Assembly: GCA_002427745.1 (NCBI GenBank)
Contig: DIYF01000004.1
Location: forward strand, 34,139-98,138
Reading direction: 5' to 3'
Source of the DNA: Roseivirga sp. UBA6061
Lineage (GTDB): Bacteria > Bacteroidota > Bacteroidia > Cytophagales > Cyclobacteriaceae
Length of the DNA: 64,000 nt
Part shown: piece after piece, positions 17,089 to 25,568 of the stretch
How positions within the stretch are numbered: position 1 is the stretch's first letter
How the letters are laid out: every line of letters starts with the position of its first letter
Program-made: the position numbers and the translations under genes
The notes under the pieces: model-generated
What the model was told of the DNA's origin: nothing
The model's input: the letters and a program-made list of their open reading frames with translations, nothing else
Database searches by the model: none

Positions 17089-18342
17089 ATGGATCGAAAA
17101 ATCAAAAAGAAAGTTTGGACCCCGAAGCGCATTTTTACCATACTGGGCGGAGCGGGTATTGTCGTACTTATTCTGTACGTATTTGTCTTTGCAGACAACA
17201 GTAGTAAGCTCAACGTAGATGCGGATAAAATTAGTATAGAGGCCGTTACACAAGGCGCCTTCCAGGAGTTTATCCCTACTGAAGGAACAGTTCAACCCAA
17301 AGCAACCATCTTCCTGGATGCAATTGTAGGAGGAAATGTTGAGCAGAGGTTCCTTGAAGGTGGTGTTGAGGTTCAAAAAGGAGATACCATCCTGAAGCTT
17401 GAGAATAGCCAAATACAACTGAGCTATATCAATGAGCAAACTCAAACCAATCGTTTGAGAAATGATATTGAAAATACGAACAACAGCCTTGAGCAGGCAC
17501 TTTTCCGCTCTAAGAATGCTGTAATCACACTGGAGTATGACATTGATGCTGCCAAAGATTTATATGACCGAAATACCCAGCTATGGGCAGATAAGGTTAT
17601 TTCTGAGCAGGATTACCTGAACTCCAAAAGAGCCTATGACAGACTGATTGCTTCAAGAAGTAATATTATCAGGCAGATGGAATTTGATTCTATCAACTCA
17701 GTGACGACTATCAAGCAAAATAAGACTCGCCTTATTACTTCAGAAGTAAGTTTGGAGATTGTAAAAGGTAGGTTGAATAACCTCTGGGTAACAGCTCCTA
17801 TTTCGGGCTTGTTATCTACAGTGAATGTAGAGTTAGGACAGAACGTAGGTCAGGGTCAGACCATCGCTCAGATTGACGACTTGGATGGCTTTAAGATCGA
17901 AGCCAGAGTAGATCAGCACTATCTGCCACGTGTTTACGAAGGGTTGAGAGGCTCATTCGATTTTGACCGCGGCACATTTAACCTTATTATTAGAAAGAAA
18001 TTCCCTGAAATTATCAATGGCCAGTTTGTGGTTGAGATGCTTTTTGAGGGCGAAGTACCTGAGAACATCAGAAGAGGTCAGACCATTTCTATTCGTCTGC
18101 AACTCAGTGAAGAGCGTCAGGCTGTGATGATTCCAAGGGGTAGCTTTTTTCAGACTACCGGTGGTAACTGGATTTTTGTAGTAGATGAGTCTGGAGATTT
18201 CGCTACAAGACGTAATATCAGAATTGGTAACCAAAACACCCGTCAGTATGAGGTACTGGAAGGACTGCAACCTGGAGAGCAGGTAATTGTCTCTTCTTAC
18301 GATGGTTACGAAGACAAGGATAAATTAATAATCAAACAATAA
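17089..18342 (+). CDS. HlyD/MacA-type periplasmic adaptor, copy 2
   Basis: 417 residues with the same order of parts as copy 1: basic N-terminus, membrane helix, lipoyl half, coiled-coil hairpin, lipoyl half, beta-barrel. The C-terminal 150 residues are nearly identical to copy 1, including RRGQTISIRLQLSEERQAVMIPRG and GIQNTRQYEVLEG-like stretches (GNQNTRQYEVLEG). It is 33 bp upstream of the ABC ATPase gene, so this copy is probably the adaptor translated with the ATPase and TolC, while copy 1 may be read through or made as a monocistronic extra dose. Confidence 0.93.
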   Translation: MDRKIKKKVWTPKRIFTILGGAGIVVLILYVFVFADNSSKLNVDADKISIEAVTQGAFQEFIPTEGTVQPKATIFLDAIVGGNVEQRFLEGGVEVQKGDTILKLENSQIQLSYINEQTQTNRLRNDIENTNNSLEQALFRSKNAVITLEYDIDAAKDLYDRNTQLWADKVISEQDYLNSKRAYDRLIASRSNIIRQMEFDSINSVTTIKQNKTRLITSEVSLEIVKGRLNNLWVTAPISGLLSTVNVELGQNVGQGQTIAQIDDLDGFKIEARVDQHYLPRVYEGLRGSFDFDRGTFNLIIRKKFPEIINGQFVVEMLFEGEVPENIRRGQTISIRLQLSEERQAVMIPRGSFFQTTGGNWIFVVDESGDFATRRNIRIGNQNTRQYEVLEGLQPGEQVIVSSYDGYEDKDKLIIKQ

Positions 18343-18375
18343 ATTAATTCACAACAACTTTTAACTTTTATTATC

Positions 18376-19089
18376 ATGGAAAACAGTAAAAAACTCATCA
18401 CGACAAAGGGACTGAAGAAGTTCTACTATACTGATGAAGTTGAAACTACGGCCCTGGGTAACGTAAACCTCGAGATTAAAGAGGGTGAGTTCGTGGCAGT
18501 AATGGGACCTTCCGGTTGTGGTAAGTCTACACTGCTCAATATCATAGGTCTGTTGGACAACCCTTCTGAGGGCGAGTTCTATTTTTACGATGAAGAGGTC
18601 TCAAATTATTCTGAAAGACAAAGAGCTGAGCTGAGAAAAAGAAACATTGGTTTCGTATTCCAGAGCTTTAACCTCATCGATGAACTCACAGTATTTGAAA
18701 ATGTAGAGCTTCCTTTGATTTACCTGAAATACCCATCTGCTGAAAGAAAGAAGAGGGTAGAAGAGGTACTTGAGCAAATGCAGATTATGCACAGAAAAGA
18801 TCACTTTCCGCAGCAGCTTTCAGGGGGTCAGCAGCAAAGGGTAGCTGTGGCAAGAGCGGTAGTAGCTAAGCCAAACCTGATTCTTGCGGATGAGCCCACT
18901 GGTAACCTGGATTCTACTAACGGCCAGGAAGTGATGACTCTTCTTACAGATCTTAATGAGAGCGGAACTACCGTAATCATGGTAACTCACTCTGCTACTG
19001 ATGCAGAATACTCTCACAGAGTAATCAACTTGTTTGATGGGCAGATTGTATCTGAGAACATCAATTCAAGCAAAGAGTCACTCATTTAA
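18376..19089 (+). CDS. MacB/LolD-type ABC transporter ATPase
   Basis: 237 residues, a single nucleotide-binding domain. Walker A GPSGCGKST (44-52), Q-loop VFQSFNLIDELTVFENVELPL, signature LSGGQQQR (about 145), Walker B LILADEP with catalytic Glu, D-loop GNLDS and switch His in MVTHS. The sequence is of the MacB/LolD group that energises FtsX-type permeases for mechanotransmission or lipoprotein/antimicrobial export. No permease gene follows; the next gene is tolC-like. It must work with a permease made elsewhere, for example one of the two orphan permeases at 34.9-41.4 kb. Confidence 0.93.
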   Translation: MENSKKLITTKGLKKFYYTDEVETTALGNVNLEIKEGEFVAVMGPSGCGKSTLLNIIGLLDNPSEGEFYFYDEEVSNYSERQRAELRKRNIGFVFQSFNLIDELTVFENVELPLIYLKYPSAERKKRVEEVLEQMQIMHRKDHFPQQLSGGQQQRVAVARAVVAKPNLILADEPTGNLDSTNGQEVMTLLTDLNESGTTVIMVTHSATDAEYSHRVINLFDGQIVSENINSSKESLI

Positions 19090-19106
19090 TCAAACTCAAA
19101 ATATCG

Positions 19107-19140
19107 CCACATGCCAGCGTTTAACAACGCTTGCATGTGG
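19107..19140 (+). other. Strong hairpin between the ATPase and TolC genes
   Basis: CCACATGC-C-AGCGTT, TAAC loop, AACGCT-T-GCATGTGG: 14 pairs and one mismatch. The next bases are TCACTTCA, so a T-run is missing. It could attenuate read-through or protect the upstream mRNA from 3' exonucleases. Confidence 0.6.
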
Positions 19141-19152
19141 TCACTTCAACCT

Positions 19153-19168
19153 GGTACCGAAAGGTACC
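19153..19168 (+). other. GGTACC/GAAA tetraloop hairpin
   Basis: GGTACCGAAAGGTACC: a 6-bp stem closed by a GNRA tetraloop, 12 bp after the first hairpin and 38 bp before the TolC start codon. Confidence 0.5.
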
Positions 19169-19206
19169 CTACCACAGTATTGCCTAAAGGATAGAAAATC
19201 AATACC

Positions 19207-20532
19207 ATGAAAAAAATAATTTATTCCTCACTCTTTGCCTTGCTCACAGTATTTTCTGTGCAGGCTCAGCAGTCGCTTTCGCTTGAGGAGTGTATTAACA
19301 TTGCACTCGACAATAACCTGAATATTAAAAGGTCACGAAACAATGCTGTTGCTGCCAGGGCAGGGTTAATGCAAAGTAAGCTAAGTTTTTTACCTTCTTT
19401 GAATGCTTCAAGTAGTGCCAGCTGGAGTGAGGGTAGTGCGCTGAACACAGCCTTTGAAAGGGTTTCGGTAAATAACTGGAGTGCACGTAGCTCTCTTAAC
19501 ACCAGTGTGAATATTTTCAATGGCTTTGCCACGATCAATGGTCTGACACAGAGTAAGTTTACTTACGAAGCCGCGCTGGATAATATTGATAACAATATCC
19601 TCACCACTAAAATCAGTGTGGTGGTTGCCTATCTTCAGGTGATTCAGGGCAAAGAAAATCTGAGAATCGCTCAGGAGCGTCTGGATATTTTGGAAGAGCA
19701 ACTGGCCAGAGAAGAAAAGAGAGAAGCTGCCGGAGTGGGAAACATGGAGCAGGTCTACAATTTCAGATCTCAGGTTGCCAACCAAAAGCTGAGCTATGTA
19801 AACTCAGAAAACCAGCTGAAGTCAAACGAACTGGCTTTGATTCAATTGCTGCTTTTAGATCCTGCTGAAGGCTATGAGATTCAGCCCTTGACGGTGGCTG
19901 AGCAGTTATTAAATTCTGAATTGCCTCAGTATTCTGAGGTGTTTGATAAAAGTGTTGCTTTTTCTCCTTCCATTAAAGCTCAGGAAAAAACACTGAAGGC
20001 TTCCGAAAAAGGGGTAAGTGTTGCTAAAGGATCACGATATCCATCATTGTCAGCCTCAGCTGGTTATGGTACGCGATGGGCTTCTTCAACGGACGAGAGC
20101 TTTTTCGATCAGTACGATCTGAATCAGAACAAGGGGATGTCTTTTAACCTGAATATTCCGATTTTCAACAACGGAAGAACTTCCGGACGTATACAGCAGG
20201 CCAAGGTGAACAAGTTGAACAGTGACCTGCAGCTTGAGCAGACAAAAAACACACTGACTAACCTGATACAGCAGGCTTACCTGGATCTGGTAAATGCTCA
20301 AAGCCAATATAGAGCGGCCAGTGAGAACCTGGTAGCCCTTGAAAATAGCTTCCAGTTCTCCAAGAGGAGATATGAAAGCGGTACGATCGATTTTGTTACC
20401 TATCTGCAAAACTTGAATGCCAAAAACCAGGGAGAATTGCAGCTGTCAAATGCCAAGTATGCCTTCCTGATCAGAGATTTTATTTTGAAACTCTACATGG
20501 GGCAGCATGTTTCCGGTGATGGCGGGAACTAA
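19207..20532 (+). CDS. TolC-family outer-membrane efflux protein
   Basis: 441 residues. Signal peptide MKKIIYSSLFALLTVFSVQAQ (cleavage after AQA). The mature part shows the tandem OEP repeats: SLEECINIALDNNLNIKRSRN at the start of repeat 1, long helical coils, and a second copy beginning near SVAFSPSIKAQEKTL with PSLSASAGYG for the membrane strands. It forms the outer-membrane exit for the HlyD-ABC system. It belongs to the same operon but is separated from the ATPase gene by 117 bp with two hairpins. Its stop codon overlaps that of the convergent gene. Confidence 0.93.
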   Translation: MKKIIYSSLFALLTVFSVQAQQSLSLEECINIALDNNLNIKRSRNNAVAARAGLMQSKLSFLPSLNASSSASWSEGSALNTAFERVSVNNWSARSSLNTSVNIFNGFATINGLTQSKFTYEAALDNIDNNILTTKISVVVAYLQVIQGKENLRIAQERLDILEEQLAREEKREAAGVGNMEQVYNFRSQVANQKLSYVNSENQLKSNELALIQLLLLDPAEGYEIQPLTVAEQLLNSELPQYSEVFDKSVAFSPSIKAQEKTLKASEKGVSVAKGSRYPSLSASAGYGTRWASSTDESFFDQYDLNQNKGMSFNLNIPIFNNGRTSGRIQQAKVNKLNSDLQLEQTKNTLTNLIQQAYLDLVNAQSQYRAASENLVALENSFQFSKRRYESGTIDFVTYLQNLNAKNQGELQLSNAKYAFLIRDFILKLYMGQHVSGDGGN

Positions 20533-21338
20533 TCCAAATTAAAAATATCAATCCGTTTGGCTGCAATGCAGTACAGACGGCTGTTTTCCATAAAAACAAA
20601 TTGATAGGAGAGGTCAGGTAAACTGATCTCTCTTTCTTTTTTGGTATAGATATCAATAAGTCTTACTGTATCCCCTGTTTTATTAAGTCCTATCAGTTCG
20701 TTATCAGAGAAGCTGAAATGATTCAGTCCTTTTACAGCCAGGCTCTCCATATAGTTGCCCAGGTTGTCAAAAACTAAAACGCCAGAGCTCTTGTCAGAAA
20801 TAAAAAGCAGGTTCTGGTATTCTCTGATGAAGGTGAGTTCAAAATCATCCGGATCGAGGTTGAGGTTAAAGGGAGTCTCGATCAGAAACTCGTTGATTTC
20901 AATGTCCAGCTTTTTCAGGGTCAGCTCCTGCTGATCGATCAGCCAGAGGTTATTGTCTCCTGCTACAGTACACAGGTCAAAATAGGTAGAAAGTCCATTG
21001 CCTATATCAAAGGGCACTGAGTTATTGAGAAAACGGTCCAGGAAGAGGTATTGCTGGAAGTCCCGGTAGAATACAAAGGTCCTGAGGCCTTGCCAGGCTT
21101 CTATGAGAGAGGCGTTTCCTTTTTTATCAGGCGAAAAGTGATAGGCCAGTTTACCGTTCCGATCAAAGCGGTCAACATCTCCGTTATTGCTCGCTATATA
21201 GATGTTGCCCTGGCGGTCTATGGAAGCGTTTACCACAGAATGCTCAAGCTTCTGTGATTTAAGTTTTGTCAGGCTTTGCCCCTGTAGCAGAAAGCTGCTC
21301 AGGAGTATCGGAATCAGTATCGTGAATCTAAGCTTCAA
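20529..21338 (-). CDS. Exported beta-propeller-like protein, unknown function
   Basis: 269 residues with an N-terminal signal (MKLRFTILIPILLSSFLLQGQS). The mature part consists of repeating short beta segments (VNASIDRQGNIYIASNNGDVDRFDRNGKLAYHF, LFISDKSSGVLVFDNLGNYMESL), as in six- or seven-bladed propellers. The start is TTG, 11 bp inside the end of lpxH; no ATG or GTG precedes the signal. The tight overlap with lpxH suggests translational coupling and perhaps an envelope role. No family recognised. Confidence 0.7.
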   Translation of the reverse strand: MKLRFTILIPILLSSFLLQGQSLTKLKSQKLEHSVVNASIDRQGNIYIASNNGDVDRFDRNGKLAYHFSPDKKGNASLIEAWQGLRTFVFYRDFQQYLFLDRFLNNSVPFDIGNGLSTYFDLCTVAGDNNLWLIDQQELTLKKLDIEINEFLIETPFNLNLDPDDFELTFIREYQNLLFISDKSSGVLVFDNLGNYMESLAVKGLNHFSFSDNELIGLNKTGDTVRLIDIYTKKEREISLPDLSYQFVFMENSRLYCIAAKRIDIFNLD

Positions 21339-22092
21339 AGGTGTTCAGACTGAAATCGGTACCATCATAGATAACGTAGGTATAGGAAGAAAGCCACTCT
21401 CCAAGATTAAAGTAGCGACTCGATTCTCCTACTTCTAAATCTAACGGTAAATGTCGGTGCCCGAATATATAGGCATCATGGTGTTCTTTTTCTTCAATCT
21501 CACGAGAGTAGTTCCAAAGCCACTCATCATCACCCATAAATACCTTCTCGGTATCATCGGCCTGAGAGGCGCGACTTCGTCTCGACCAGTAGCCGGCTAC
21601 TCCGATACCTACATCAGGGTGTAACCAATGAAAGCACCATTGGAAAAAGGGATTTCTGAACACCTTTTTCAGGAACTTGTAGCCTTTGTCTCCGGGGCCA
21701 AGGCCATCACCATGGCCTATGTAAATTTTAGTATCGTTGATGAAGAGTTGTATCGGATCATGAATTACCCTGGCGTTGAATTCTCTTTCGAAGTAACCAT
21801 ACATCCACATGTCATGATTACCCGTGAAAACCACCAGTTCTATACCTGCATCGGTAAGCTCAGCCAGTTTACCTAAGAAACGGGAATAGCCTTTTGGAAC
21901 AGCCGTTTTGTATTCAAACCAAAAGTCAAACAGGTCGCCTACCAGGAAGATCGCAGAGGCATCCCGGCTGCATTGATCAAGCCAGCGGACGATTTTTTTC
22001 TCTCGTTTGAGACTTGCTTCCGGAGTGGGTACTCCCAGGTGGAAATCAGAAGCGAAATAGACTTTTTTACCAGGCTTTAATTGAAGCTTCAT
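21328..22092 (-). CDS. lpxH: UDP-2,3-diacylglucosamine diphosphatase
   Basis: Cleaves UDP-2,3-diacylglucosamine to lipid X in lipid A synthesis, at the inner membrane face. 254 residues. All calcineurin motifs are present: SDFHLG, GDLFDFW, GNHDMWM, GHGDGLGPGD and FGHRHLP. The inserted cap region (FLKKVFRNPFFQWCFHWLHPDVG) is the one expected in LpxH and absent from the other phosphoesterase at 10880. Ends inside the start of the downstream propeller-like gene. Confidence 0.92.
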   Translation of the reverse strand: MKLQLKPGKKVYFASDFHLGVPTPEASLKREKKIVRWLDQCSRDASAIFLVGDLFDFWFEYKTAVPKGYSRFLGKLAELTDAGIELVVFTGNHDMWMYGYFEREFNARVIHDPIQLFINDTKIYIGHGDGLGPGDKGYKFLKKVFRNPFFQWCFHWLHPDVGIGVAGYWSRRSRASQADDTEKVFMGDDEWLWNYSREIEEKEHHDAYIFGHRHLPLDLEVGESSRYFNLGEWLSSYTYVIYDGTDFSLNTFEA

Positions 22093-22134
22093 AAATCAAA
22101 TGCTGACCAAATTTGCAAAACATAAGGCAATAAA

Positions 22135-22161
22135 AAAATCAGGTCGGATGACCTGATTTTT
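22135..22161. terminator. Terminator between lpxH and ftsH, usable on both strands
   Basis: AAAATCAGGTC-GGAT-GACCTGATTTTT. A-run on one side and T-run on the other allow it to act in both directions; on the minus strand it ends the ftsH transcript 23 bp after the stop codon. Confidence 0.75.
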
Positions 22162-22183
22162 CAATATTGTCGCTTGAAAGTAT

Positions 22184-24259
22184 TTACTCCGTTTCTTTGC
22201 TACTATCAGATGAATCAGCATCAGGAGTTGGTATAGCCGGTGGCTCCGCTACGGCTTCTTCTTTTGCTTCCGTAGCACTTTCTGCGGGCTTATCCTGACC
22301 ATTGTTATTGGTGAAAGCCTCATAAGCTGTTTGCTTTTCAAATGGTCTTTTACCTATCAGGCCTTCGAGATCTGACTGGAAAATGATCTCTTTCTTCAGA
22401 AGCTCCTGAGCCAGGATTTCCAATTGTTCCTTCTTCTCTGTCAACAGATTCTTAGTCCTCTCATAGGCACCGGAAATGATCTGCTTCACCTCTTCATCAA
22501 TTACCTTAGCCGTAGCCTCAGAATAAGGTTTGTTAAAGGCATAGTCATTTTGCTTAGAATCGTAGAAAGACACGTTACCGATCTTGTCATTCATGCCATA
22601 AACAGTAACAATGCTATAAGCCACTTTGGTTACTCTTTCCAGATCGCTCAGGGCACCTGTGGAAATCTTGCCAAAGATGATCTCTTCTGCAGCTCTGCCA
22701 CCTAAGGTCATACACATCTCGTCCAGCAGCTGTTCTGTCTGGTACAGGAACTGCTCCTTAGGCAGGTACTGAGCATAACCCAGTGCAGCTACGCCACGAG
22801 GAACAATACTTACCTTAACCAACGGATCAGCATGCTCCAGGAACCAGCCTGCTACGGCATGGCCCGCCTCGTGATAGGCTACGATCTCTTTCTCTTCAGG
22901 AGAGATGATTTTATTTTTCTTCTCAAGACCACCGATTACCCGGTCGATAGCATCCTGAAAATCCTGCATGTCAACGGCCTTTTTGTCTCTTCTGGCTGCA
23001 ATCAGTGCTGCCTCATTACAAACATTGGCAATTTCAGCACCGGCAAAGCCCGGGGTCTGGGCTGAAAGCTTCTTGGCATCAATGTCTTTAGACATTTTGA
23101 TAGGGCCAAGGTGTACTTTGAAAATGGCTTCTCTTCCTACAATATCCGGCTTATCGATACTGATTTGTCTGTCAAAACGGCCTGGTCTTAAGAGGGCATT
23201 ATCGAGTACATCAGGTCGGTTGGTAGCGGCCAGGATAATCACTCCGGAATCCGTAGCGAATCCATCCATTTCTACCAGCAGTGAGTTCAGCGTGTTTTCG
23301 CGCTCATCATTGGAGCCCGGCATCTGTCCTTTACCTCTTGAACGACCGATGGCATCGATCTCATCAATAAATACGATACAGGGAGCTTTCTCTTTAGCCT
23401 GCTTAAACAAGTCTCTTACACGGGCTGCACCTACTCCTACAAACATCTCCACAAAGTCAGAACCTGACAGAGAGAAGAAGGGAACGGCTGCTTCACCCGC
23501 TACGGCTTTGGCCAGCAATGTTTTACCGGTACCGGGAGGGCCTACCAAGAGGGCACCTTTAGGAATCTTACCACCCAGCTTGGTGAATTTTGAAGGGTTT
23601 TTCAGGAATTCTACAATCTCGCGAACCTCTTCTTTGGCCTCGTCAAGTCCCGCTACATTATCAAAGGTGATCTTCACCTTATTCTCTGCATCAAAAAGAG
23701 CTGCCCGCGACTTGCCAATATTGAAGATCTGACCACCGGGACCCGCATTGCCGGTCATCCTTCTCATCATAAACCAGAAGAGTACAATGATCAGAATGAG
23801 GAAACCATAGGTTCCCAGGAAGTCCATTACATTCGGACGCTTTTCAAATTTGGGCGTAGGAGCATCGACAATGTTCTGCTTTTCTATAAACTCATCATAC
23901 TTCTTCAGGAAGTACTCACGCTCTATCCCCTCAATCACATAGTCAGGGCCGCTTCCAAAGCTGAAAGGGCTCTTCTTGTCCAGATCCGGTTGATACTTGG
24001 CGTTTTGTTTGGCCTCAGGTTTTAGATAAACCTCAACATAACCCTTATCTGTAATCACTACTACTCTTTGCACGTCACCGCTTTTCAGCATTCCTTCGAA
24101 TTTGGCAATGGTAACAGGCGTGCCGGTATCTTGATTAGTGAAAAACGAGATGGCAAAAACGAGGATTATGAGTGAAATAAACACCCATACCTGATTATTC
24201 GGTCGCTTACCACCACCCGGTTTTCCAATAATATTTTTCTTTCTAGGAGTATCTGGCAT
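22184..24259 (-). CDS. ftsH: ATP-dependent zinc metalloprotease FtsH
   Basis: 691 residues. Two membrane helices (about 24-40 and 146-166) flank a periplasmic domain. The AAA+ domain has Walker A GPPGTGKT, Walker [13 protein letters not shown] and the second region of homology [18 protein letters not shown]. The protease domain carries HEAGH as zinc ligands and active site. It degrades misfolded membrane proteins and regulators such as LpxC. The last ~45 residues are acidic and Pro/Ala/Ser-rich, a species-specific tail. The upstream gene on the same strand is rsfS, 69 bp away. Confidence 0.96.
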   Translation of the reverse strand: MPDTPRKKNIIGKPGGGKRPNNQVWVFISLIILVFAISFFTNQDTGTPVTIAKFEGMLKSGDVQRVVVITDKGYVEVYLKPEAKQNAKYQPDLDKKSPFSFGSGPDYVIEGIEREYFLKKYDEFIEKQNIVDAPTPKFEKRPNVMDFLGTYGFLILIIVLFWFMMRRMTGNAGPGGQIFNIGKSRAALFDAENKVKITFDNVAGLDEAKEEVREIVEFLKNPSKFTKLGGKIPKGALLVGPPGTGKTLLAKAVAGEAAVPFFSLSGSDFVEMFVGVGAARVRDLFKQAKEKAPCIVFIDEIDAIGRSRGKGQMPGSNDERENTLNSLLVEMDGFATDSGVIILAATNRPDVLDNALLRPGRFDRQISIDKPDIVGREAIFKVHLGPIKMSKDIDAKKLSAQTPGFAGAEIANVCNEAALIAARRDKKAVDMQDFQDAIDRVIGGLEKKNKIISPEEKEIVAYHEAGHAVAGWFLEHADPLVKVSIVPRGVAALGYAQYLPKEQFLYQTEQLLDEMCMTLGGRAAEEIIFGKISTGALSDLERVTKVAYSIVTVYGMNDKIGNVSFYDSKQNDYAFNKPYSEATAKVIDEEVKQIISGAYERTKNLLTEKKEQLEILAQELLKKEIIFQSDLEGLIGKRPFEKQTAYEAFTNNNGQDKPAESATEAKEEAVAEPPAIPTPDADSSDSSKETE

Positions 24260-24328
24260 TCTACTATTTTTCTATTTCAATTGATTTTTGAATCTAAGAT
24301 ATAACGCGCTTTACACTATAAGGTTAAC

Positions 24329-24685
24329 TTAGGCCATTTCGGCAATAGAGGTGATTTTTGCATCCCCCCAAAGTTCCTCTAAGGCATAGAAGGCTCTCTT
24401 TTCACTTTTGAAGATGTGGGCAACTACACTCACATAATCTAACAGAATCCATTCCTTGTTTGTATAACCCTCTTTGCGCCATGGGCGCTCTTCAGAGTTT
24501 TTTTCTACTTCCTCTTCTATGGATTCGGCAATGGCCTGTAGTTGCGTGTCGGAGTTACCGGAGCAAATAATGAAAAAATCACTCACCGCGCCTTTCACTT
24601 CCCTAAGGTCCATCAGCACAATGTCTGACGCCTTTTTCTCCTCCATTCCATTGATGATGATTTTACTCAGTGCTTCGGAATTCAT
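24329..24685 (-). CDS. rsfS: Ribosomal silencing factor RsfS
   Basis: 118 residues, the normal size of the RsfS/YbeB/Iojap family. Typical features are KKASDIVLMDLREVKGAVSDFFIICSGNSDTQLQAIA, WRKEGYTNKEWILLDYVSVVAHIF and the aromatic end FYALEELWGDA. It binds ribosomal protein L14 and prevents subunit joining when nutrients are limiting. It precedes ftsH on the same strand, an order often seen in Bacteroidota, and is divergent from birA. Confidence 0.95.
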   Translation of the reverse strand: MNSEALSKIIINGMEEKKASDIVLMDLREVKGAVSDFFIICSGNSDTQLQAIAESIEEEVEKNSEERPWRKEGYTNKEWILLDYVSVVAHIFKSEKRAFYALEELWGDAKITSIAEMA

Positions 24686-24741
24686 TCAGGTTTTTTAAGC
24701 CAAATTTTCTTTTTCTTTGTGTGTAAAACTACGAAAATTCA

Positions 24742-25500
24742 TTGTACAAAAATCTTGCTAATACATTATTTCTGGCTAAGGAGGTCATTTCTATGCCAAC
24801 CTGTCACTCTACCAATGGAGTGGCCCGTGAAATGGCTCAAAAACCTGACACGCGTGAAGGCACTGTCATAATTTGTCAGGATCAGTCAAAGGGTCGGGGA
24901 CAGCGGGGAAATAGCTGGGAAGCTGAGGCAGGTAAGAATCTGACCTTTTCGATTATTCTGCGCCCTCGGTTTCTGAGAATCCAGGAGCAGTTTTTTCTGA
25001 ATATGATTGCGTCACTGGCTGTAAGAGAAGCTGTGTTCCATTTTTTACCTCAGTCTGATGTAAAGGTGAAATGGCCTAACGATGTATTGACAGGCAATAG
25101 AAAAACTGCTGGAATTCTGATTGAAAATGGTATTAACCGCAATGCCATTGAGTATACGGTGGTAGGGATCGGACTGAATGTAAATCAGGTGAGTTTTACT
25201 GCCCCCCGGGCTACCTCGCTTCAATTGGAATCGGGGGGCTCGTTTGATCAGCAAGAGGTGTTCGAACGCCTTATCAGCTCACTGGAGCACTATTATCTCA
25301 AGATCAAAAGCGGCCGACTGGCAGAGGTGAAGTCTGAATACCTGCAATACCTTTTCGGCTTCAGGCAGCAACGAAGTTATCTGGCAGAGTATCGGTTTGA
25401 CGGGGTGATTGAGGATGTCACGGATACGGGGTTTTTGGTAGTGTCCGACAAGCGGGGAAGGAATCAGTATGATTTAAAGGAGATCGAGTTTATCTACTAA
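24742..25500 (+). CDS. birA: Biotin-protein ligase
   Basis: Attaches biotin to the BCCP subunit of acetyl-CoA carboxylase (accB at 45893 in this window is the likely substrate). 252 residues without the N-terminal DNA-binding domain, so it is a monofunctional class I ligase. Motifs: CHSTNG (substrate loop), DQSKGRGQRGNSWEAEAGKNLTFSI (GRGRxG loop in a GRGQRG variant), VKWPNDVL and the lysine region KTAGILIEN. The start is TTG at 24742: the conserved stretch YKNLANTLFLAKEV starts there, the only in-frame codon before it is a stop, and the next ATG (24793) would remove it. Confidence 0.92.
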   Translation: MYKNLANTLFLAKEVISMPTCHSTNGVAREMAQKPDTREGTVIICQDQSKGRGQRGNSWEAEAGKNLTFSIILRPRFLRIQEQFFLNMIASLAVREAVFHFLPQSDVKVKWPNDVLTGNRKTAGILIENGINRNAIEYTVVGIGLNVNQVSFTAPRATSLQLESGGSFDQQEVFERLISSLEHYYLKIKSGRLAEVKSEYLQYLFGFRQQRSYLAEYRFDGVIEDVTDTGFLVVSDKRGRNQYDLKEIEFIY

Positions 25501-25516
25501 GAGCTTTGGATAAAAA

Positions 25517-25547
25517 TTGATGTTTATAAGGGGAAGTCGTACCTTTG
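25517..25547 (+). promoter_or_regulatory. Bacteroidota-type promoter of ahcY
   Basis: TTG at 25517 and TACCTTTG at 25540, separated by 20 bp. The second is an exact match to the TAnnTTTG -7 element. Transcription would begin near 25554, 15 bp before the ATG. Confidence 0.75.
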
Positions 25548-25568
25548 CCGCGCGTTAAGAAAGATATT

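Noticed and set aside
15464..18342. Tandem adaptor genes as traces of a mobile element
   Set aside because: No transposase, terminal inverted repeats or target duplications; divergence of ~15% with shared promoters fits an old tandem duplication.
22968..23732. 254-codon open frame opposite to ftsH
   Set aside because: It is fully antisense to the AAA+ domain of ftsH, is rich in Ser/Leu/Pro as expected of a shadow frame, and resembles no family.
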